Positions 25,060 to 28,791 of a DNA stretch of 28,791 nt are shown here, piece after piece. The DNA is from Deferribacterales bacterium UBA4806 (lineage in GTDB: Bacteria; Chrysiogenota; Deferribacteres; Deferribacterales; UBA228): the NCBI GenBank assembly GCA_002402635.1, contig DHGE01000120.1, positions 22,341 to 51,131 on the forward strand, given 5' to 3'. The position numbers were made by a program, and so were the translations under genes. Every line of letters starts with the position of its first letter. Position 1 is the first letter of the stretch. The notes below the pieces were generated by a model. It was not told where the DNA came from and searched no databases. It was given only the letters and a program-made list of their open reading frames with translations.

Positions 25060-26284
25060 TGATATCTTTGTAGGATTAGATATCGGTTCAACAAAGATAT
25101 GTGTGATAGTCGCTCGTAAAAATGCTTCAGGTAGTATTGATATAATAGGGAAAGGTGAGGCTCCAAGTAGTGGCCTAAGAAAAGGGGTGGTTGTAAATAT
25201 AGATGCTACAGTTGAATCTATAAAAAGAGCAGTGGAAGCTGCTGAGAGAATGGCTGGAGTTGAAATAAGAAGTGTATGTACCGGTATTGCTGGCGGACAT
25301 ATTAAAAGTTTTAATTCTAGAGGACTAGTTGCGGTAAAGAATAGAGAAGTTAGCAAGAAGGATATAGAGAGGGCTATTGAGTCGGCAATAGCAATTGATA
25401 TACCAATAGGTTGTGAAGCACTACATGTTATACCACAACAGTTTATACTAGATGGACAAGGAGAAATAAAGAACCCTCTTGGGATGACAGGAGTTCGACT
25501 GGAAGTAGATGTACATATTGTTACAGGTGCAGTTTCTTCAGCACAAAATATTATTAAAAGTTGTGAGCGTTCTAATTTATCTGTTGATGATATTGTTCTT
25601 GAACAGTTAGCCTCAAGCGAGGCAGTGCTTCTTAATGATGAGAAGGAAATTGGTGTTTGCTTAATAGATGCAGGTGGTGGGACAACTGATATGGCTGTAT
25701 TCAAAAGGGGATCAGTTTACTATACAACGGTTTTACAAATTGGTGGTAATAATTTTACGAGAGATTTAGCCATAGGAATAAATGTGACAGAGTGTATTGC
25801 TGAAAAAATTAAAAGAGAACATGGGAGTGTTTGGTTACAGCAAGCTGAGTCTGCTAATGAAGTAGAGGTTCCATCAATTGGTGGAAGACGCCCAAAAAAA
25901 ATAGATAAGCAAGTTTTGACGCAAATTTTACAGGCAAGGGCAGAAGAAATATTTCAAATGTTTTTAGGTGAATTGCAGAAAAAACAGTTATTAGAGATCG
26001 TTGGTGGAGGAATTGTATTAACTGGTGGTGTGGCAAATATGGATGGGATTGCTGATCTTGCGGAAAGTATTTTTGATTTACCAGTGAGAATAGGGCGTAG
26101 CATTGAAAATGTTGGTGGTATTATAGACATAGTTGATAATCCGGCTTACGCTACAGGTATTGGTTTGGCAATTTATGCAGCCAAGAAGGGACATCAAAAG
26201 AATAAACTTTCCAAGGGAACTGATGAAAAAGTATTCTCAAAAGTAATGGAAAGTATGAAAAGCTGGTTTGGTGAATTTTTTTAA
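25049..26284 (+). CDS. ftsA: cell division protein FtsA
   Basis: FtsA is the actin-like protein that tethers FtsZ to the membrane. The 411-residue protein has the phosphate-1 loop FVGLDIGSTKICVIVA at 6-21, the 1C subdomain region (SSGLRKGVVVNIDATVESIK), phosphate-2 LIDAGGGTTDMAVF, the adenosine motif IVLTGGVANMDG and a C-terminal amphipathic helix KVMESMKSWFGEFF that should bind the membrane. AAAGG upstream of the ATG is a fair ribosome site. A 219-codon frame on the opposite strand is only its shadow. The gap to ftsZ is 19 bp. Confidence 0.97.
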   Translation: MVHNDIFVGLDIGSTKICVIVARKNASGSIDIIGKGEAPSSGLRKGVVVNIDATVESIKRAVEAAERMAGVEIRSVCTGIAGGHIKSFNSRGLVAVKNREVSKKDIERAIESAIAIDIPIGCEALHVIPQQFILDGQGEIKNPLGMTGVRLEVDVHIVTGAVSSAQNIIKSCERSNLSVDDIVLEQLASSEAVLLNDEKEIGVCLIDAGGGTTDMAVFKRGSVYYTTVLQIGGNNFTRDLAIGINVTECIAEKIKREHGSVWLQQAESANEVEVPSIGGRRPKKIDKQVLTQILQARAEEIFQMFLGELQKKQLLEIVGGGIVLTGGVANMDGIADLAESIFDLPVRIGRSIENVGGIIDIVDNPAYATGIGLAIYAAKKGHQKNKLSKGTDEKVFSKVMESMKSWFGEFF

Positions 26285-26303
26285 AAAATGAAGGAGGTAT
26301 GAT

Positions 26304-27431
26304 ATGTTTGAATTAGAAGAAACAATAAAAGGTGCAGTAATAAAAGTTATAGGCGTAGGTGGCGCAGGAGGTAATGCTATAAATAATATGATCAAATCAG
26401 GTATTGAGGGTGTAGAATTTATTGCGGCAAATACGGATTCTCAAGCGTTGTCAAAAAATCTCGCACCTGTTAAAATACAGTTAGGTTCAAATTTAACAAG
26501 AGGCCTTGGTGCAGGAGGCAACCCTGAAGTAGGTAGGAAGGCGGCTATAGAAGATGCAGAATCAATTAGTGATGTATTGAAGGGATCAGATTTAGTGTTT
26601 ATAACAGCGGGTATGGGTGGAGGAACTGGAACTGGAGCAGCACCGGTTATTGCAAGCATTGCTAAAGATCTTGGTGCTTTGACAGTTGCAGTTGTTTCAA
26701 CACCTTTTTACTGGGAAGGAAAGAAGAGAAATCAGTTTGCATTAGAAGGTTTAAGGTTATTAAAGGAACATGTTGATACCTATATTATAGTTCCTAATGA
26801 TAAAATATTAGATATTATTGATAAAACAACACCTTTCACAGAAGCTTTTAGAATAGCAGACGATGTTTTAAGACAGGGAACTCAGGGCATTTCGGATACT
26901 ATTAATAGTAATGGCTATATCAATGTTGATTTTGCAGATATTAAAACAATTATGGAATCAAAAGGGCTTGCACTGATGGGTATAGGTGAAGCTAGTGGAG
27001 ACAATAGAGATAAAGAGGCAGCTCGTAATGCATTGAGTTCTCCTCTGCTGGCTGATATTAACATCAAGGGTGCAACAGGTATATTGATCAATATTACAGG
27101 TGGCAATGATATGACAATGTATGAAATCCAGAATATTGCTCAAATGATATATGAAAATGCTGGTGAGGAAGCTGCAATATTTAAAGGTGTTGTTATAGAT
27201 GAAAGTATTAATGGTAAAATTAGAGTAACAATTGTTGCTACAGGCATTGATAGTACTAAAAAAGAAAAGACTGTTCAGATAGATGACTATAAAAAAGTCA
27301 ATCCTGAGGCAAGTGCTATAATAAAAAAAGTGAAAAATATTCGTAGTATAGATAAAGGATTAAGGTCAGTCGAAGATTACAATGAGGAAGAGTTGGAGAT
27401 TCCAACTTATTTAAGAAAACAAGTAGACTAA
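26304..27431 (+). CDS. ftsZ: cell division GTPase FtsZ
   Basis: FtsZ is the tubulin-like GTPase that forms the division ring. The 375-residue protein has VIGVGGAGGNAINNM at 15-29, the GTP signature GMGGGTGTGAAP at 103-114, the T7 synergy loop NVDFADIK at 207-214, a short linker and the conserved C-terminal peptide EIPTYLRKQ at 365-373 that binds FtsA. The ribosome site GGAGG lies 6-7 bases before the ATG and is the strongest in the cluster, fitting a need for high FtsZ output. A glycosyltransferase gene begins 7 bp after its stop. Confidence 0.98.
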   Translation: MFELEETIKGAVIKVIGVGGAGGNAINNMIKSGIEGVEFIAANTDSQALSKNLAPVKIQLGSNLTRGLGAGGNPEVGRKAAIEDAESISDVLKGSDLVFITAGMGGGTGTGAAPVIASIAKDLGALTVAVVSTPFYWEGKKRNQFALEGLRLLKEHVDTYIIVPNDKILDIIDKTTPFTEAFRIADDVLRQGTQGISDTINSNGYINVDFADIKTIMESKGLALMGIGEASGDNRDKEAARNALSSPLLADINIKGATGILINITGGNDMTMYEIQNIAQMIYENAGEEAAIFKGVVIDESINGKIRVTIVATGIDSTKKEKTVQIDDYKKVNPEASAIIKKVKNIRSIDKGLRSVEDYNEEELEIPTYLRKQVD

Positions 27432-27438
27432 TATGTGA

Positions 27439-28503
27439 ATGCGCCTGTTACACTTAGTTAATGTTAGATGGTTTAATGCTACAGCCTGGTATGCATTAAA
27501 CCTTGCCTGGATACAAAAGTTAAAGGGCCATGATGTAGTTGTTGCCTCCATTAAAAATAGTCCTGTAATTAAGAAAGCAAGACAGTTAGGAATTGAGACA
27601 TTGGAGTGTGATTTTAATAGTAATAATCCTATAAAGTTATATAAGGCTATATATTCTTATGCTGGTACAGTAAAAAGATTTAATCCCCATATAGTTAACT
27701 GCCACAGAGGTGAGTTTTTTTTTGTTCCTGCAATGAGGCGGATTTTTAATAAAACACCTATTGTTATTAGATTCAGGGGAGATATTAGGGCCCCTAAAAA
27801 AGGAAGAATTAATAAAATACTTCATAAAAAAGGAAGCGACTATATTATAACATCAGGTGCTTTTATAAAGGAGTATTATATTAGATATTTAAATATTTCT
27901 TTAGATAAAATAACTACAATTTATGGTGGAGTTGATACATCTAAATTTAAAAGGGATATTTACAAAAGGAAGTTAGAAAGACTGAAATTAGGATATGAAG
28001 ATAATAATTATGCTATAGCCATAGTAGGGAGATTTGACCCAATAAAGGGACACAAATTTTTGATAGAGGCAATAAAAGATTTATATTACCTCCATAATAA
28101 AAAAAAAGTAAGATTAATAATAGCTGGTGTTGATAGTGTATTGAAGAAAGAATCAATTGAAAAACTTGTTAATGAAAATAGAATTGCAGATATAACAACT
28201 TTTATTCCTTTTAGAATAGATATAGAAAGTGTATACAATGCAGCTGACTTGTTAGTTGTCCCATCATTGGGTTCTGAAGCAATATGTCGTGTTGCAATGG
28301 AAGCAATGGCGTGTAAAACTCCTGTAATAGGATCTAATACTGGAGTAATCCCTGAAATACTACCAGTAAATAATATTTTTAAAAAATCAAATTCAAAAGA
28401 TATCGTTAATAAAATTATTGCACATTCAGAGAAGGTTAAGATTTTTCCAATTAATGAATTGTATAAAAAATATATGTATGTTGTTGAAAAGCTGTTAAAT
28501 TAA
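27439..28503 (+). CDS. GT4-family glycosyltransferase
   Basis: This 354-residue protein is a retaining GT-B glycosyltransferase of family 4. It has the N-terminal strand RLLHLVNVRWFNATAWYALN, IVIRFRGDIRAPKKG, the hinge YGGVDTSKFK, IVGRFDPIKGHKFLIEAI at 195-212, and the donor-binding EX7E pair Glu280 and Glu288 in LGSEAICRVAMEAMACKTPVIGSNTG (given as GSEAICRVAMEA and CKTPVIGSNTG). There is no membrane segment, so it probably works at the inner face of the membrane on a sugar-lipid or sugar-nucleotide substrate. The acceptor is unknown; cell-surface glycan or LPS core work is a guess. ATG 27439 is 7 bp after ftsZ, so it is probably the last gene of the dcw transcript. Confidence 0.85.
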   Translation: MRLLHLVNVRWFNATAWYALNLAWIQKLKGHDVVVASIKNSPVIKKARQLGIETLECDFNSNNPIKLYKAIYSYAGTVKRFNPHIVNCHRGEFFFVPAMRRIFNKTPIVIRFRGDIRAPKKGRINKILHKKGSDYIITSGAFIKEYYIRYLNISLDKITTIYGGVDTSKFKRDIYKRKLERLKLGYEDNNYAIAIVGRFDPIKGHKFLIEAIKDLYYLHNKKKVRLIIAGVDSVLKKESIEKLVNENRIADITTFIPFRIDIESVYNAADLLVVPSLGSEAICRVAMEAMACKTPVIGSNTGVIPEILPVNNIFKKSNSKDIVNKIIAHSEKVKIFPINELYKKYMYVVEKLLN

Positions 28504-28791
28504 TAAACCCTTCATAAATTGAAAGATTATTGAACTCAAAAATATTTGTTAAGATAATCTTAAAAACTATGTAAAATGTATGGAATAATCTATATATAAT
28601 AAGAGTTTTCTTCCTTTGATTAAACTTTAACCAGCGTATAATACTTTATTAATAGTATACCATAAATTTGATAAGGATTGAGTGGATTTGTATGAATAAG
28701 TATAAATAGTGTTATTGTAGTCTAGTATCGTTGAAACTGTATGCATTGTTTTACTTACTATGTTTCTACTTACTTTATCAATTTTTGTTAA
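28504..28791. other. AT-rich stretch after the glycosyltransferase, no firm gene
   Basis: On the minus strand a 54-codon frame is open from the window end to a stop at 28627-28629; it may be the 3' end of a convergent gene, but I do not recognise it and AT-rich DNA gives such frames by chance. An 8-bp inverted repeat (28523-28530 with 28554-28561) has a 23-base loop and lacks a T-run, so it is not a clear terminator. TTGAAC (28530-28535), 17 bases, GATAAT (28553-28558) resembles a plus-strand promoter with no visible gene after it. Confidence 0.35.

Noticed and set aside
25045..25704. 219-codon frame on the minus strand inside ftsA
   Set aside because: It is the shadow of a highly conserved ftsA region; its composition (Ser, Thr, Ile, Pro rich) is typical of an antisense reading.
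28530..28558. TTGAAC-17-GATAAT promoter-like pair in the right-hand intergenic stretch
   Set aside because: No gene, ribosome site or structured RNA follows it on the plus strand within the window.
28523..28561. Inverted repeat after the glycosyltransferase as terminator
   Set aside because: Only 8 weak base pairs around a 23-base loop, followed by A's rather than T's.
1..28791. New defence, mobile or biosynthetic system
   Set aside because: No transposase, integrase, toxin-antitoxin pair, CRISPR repeats, tRNA-associated insertion or secondary-metabolite genes were seen; nearly every gene belongs to a known core family.

Overview
The window is AT-rich, densely packed bacterial DNA. I infer a flagellated, Gram-negative-type bacterium with meso-diaminopimelate peptidoglycan (the MurE has the DNPR motif), C5-pathway haem synthesis and a cytochrome bd oxidase. 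The gene mix (flbD-motA-motB, a hemA-C-D-B cluster and a full dcw cluster ending in ftsZ) would fit a low-GC member of a group such as Deferribacterota. That placement is inference and was not tested by any search.

Layout. (1) 1-807 (+): the 3' part of leuB. It converges on the cyd genes across a strong bidirectional hairpin terminator at 878-917. (2) 922-3757 (-): an Rrf2-family regulator gene with a frameshift, then cydA and cydB, apparently one transcription unit with its own promoter. (3) 3819-5583 (-): flbD-motA-motB, the flagellar stator genes. Their near-consensus sigma70 promoter sits so close to the flbD start that the mRNA should be almost leaderless. (4) 5665-11081 (-): six genes with no gap above 2 bp: HemX-like membrane protein, hemA, hemC, hemD, hemB and a DUF815 AAA+ ATPase. 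They cover glutamyl-tRNA to uroporphyrinogen III, with hemB present for the porphobilinogen step; the glutamate-1-semialdehyde aminotransferase gene hemL is not here. (5) 11245-12096 (+): a single DUF2156-family gene, divergent from the hem operon. (6) 12357-28503 (+): the division and cell wall (dcw) cluster mraZ-rsmH-ftsL-ftsI-murE-murF-mraY-murD-ftsW-murG-murC-ftsQ-ftsA-ftsZ, followed 7 bp later by a GT4 glycosyltransferase. Most junctions overlap. murB and ddl, often found between murC and ftsQ, are absent.

How the genes work together. The hem operon supplies haem precursors, which also serve the haem-bearing bd oxidase. The Rrf2 protein, when intact, has three cysteines placed to hold an Fe-S cluster, so it could sense oxygen, NO or Fe-S status and control cydAB. 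The dcw cluster makes lipid II (MurC-F, MraY, MurG), polymerises and cross-links it at the septum (FtsW, FtsI) and builds the divisome (FtsZ, FtsA, FtsQ, FtsL). Its promoter carries 10-bp-phased TG-starting repeats that look like an MraZ operator.

I found no tRNA or rRNA gene, CRISPR array, insertion sequence or prophage, and no clearly new multi-gene system. The points most worth a second look are the frameshifted Rrf2 regulator, the near-leaderless flbD transcript, the phased mraZ repeats, the missing murB, and the DUF815 ATPase and glycosyltransferase attached to the two conserved operons.
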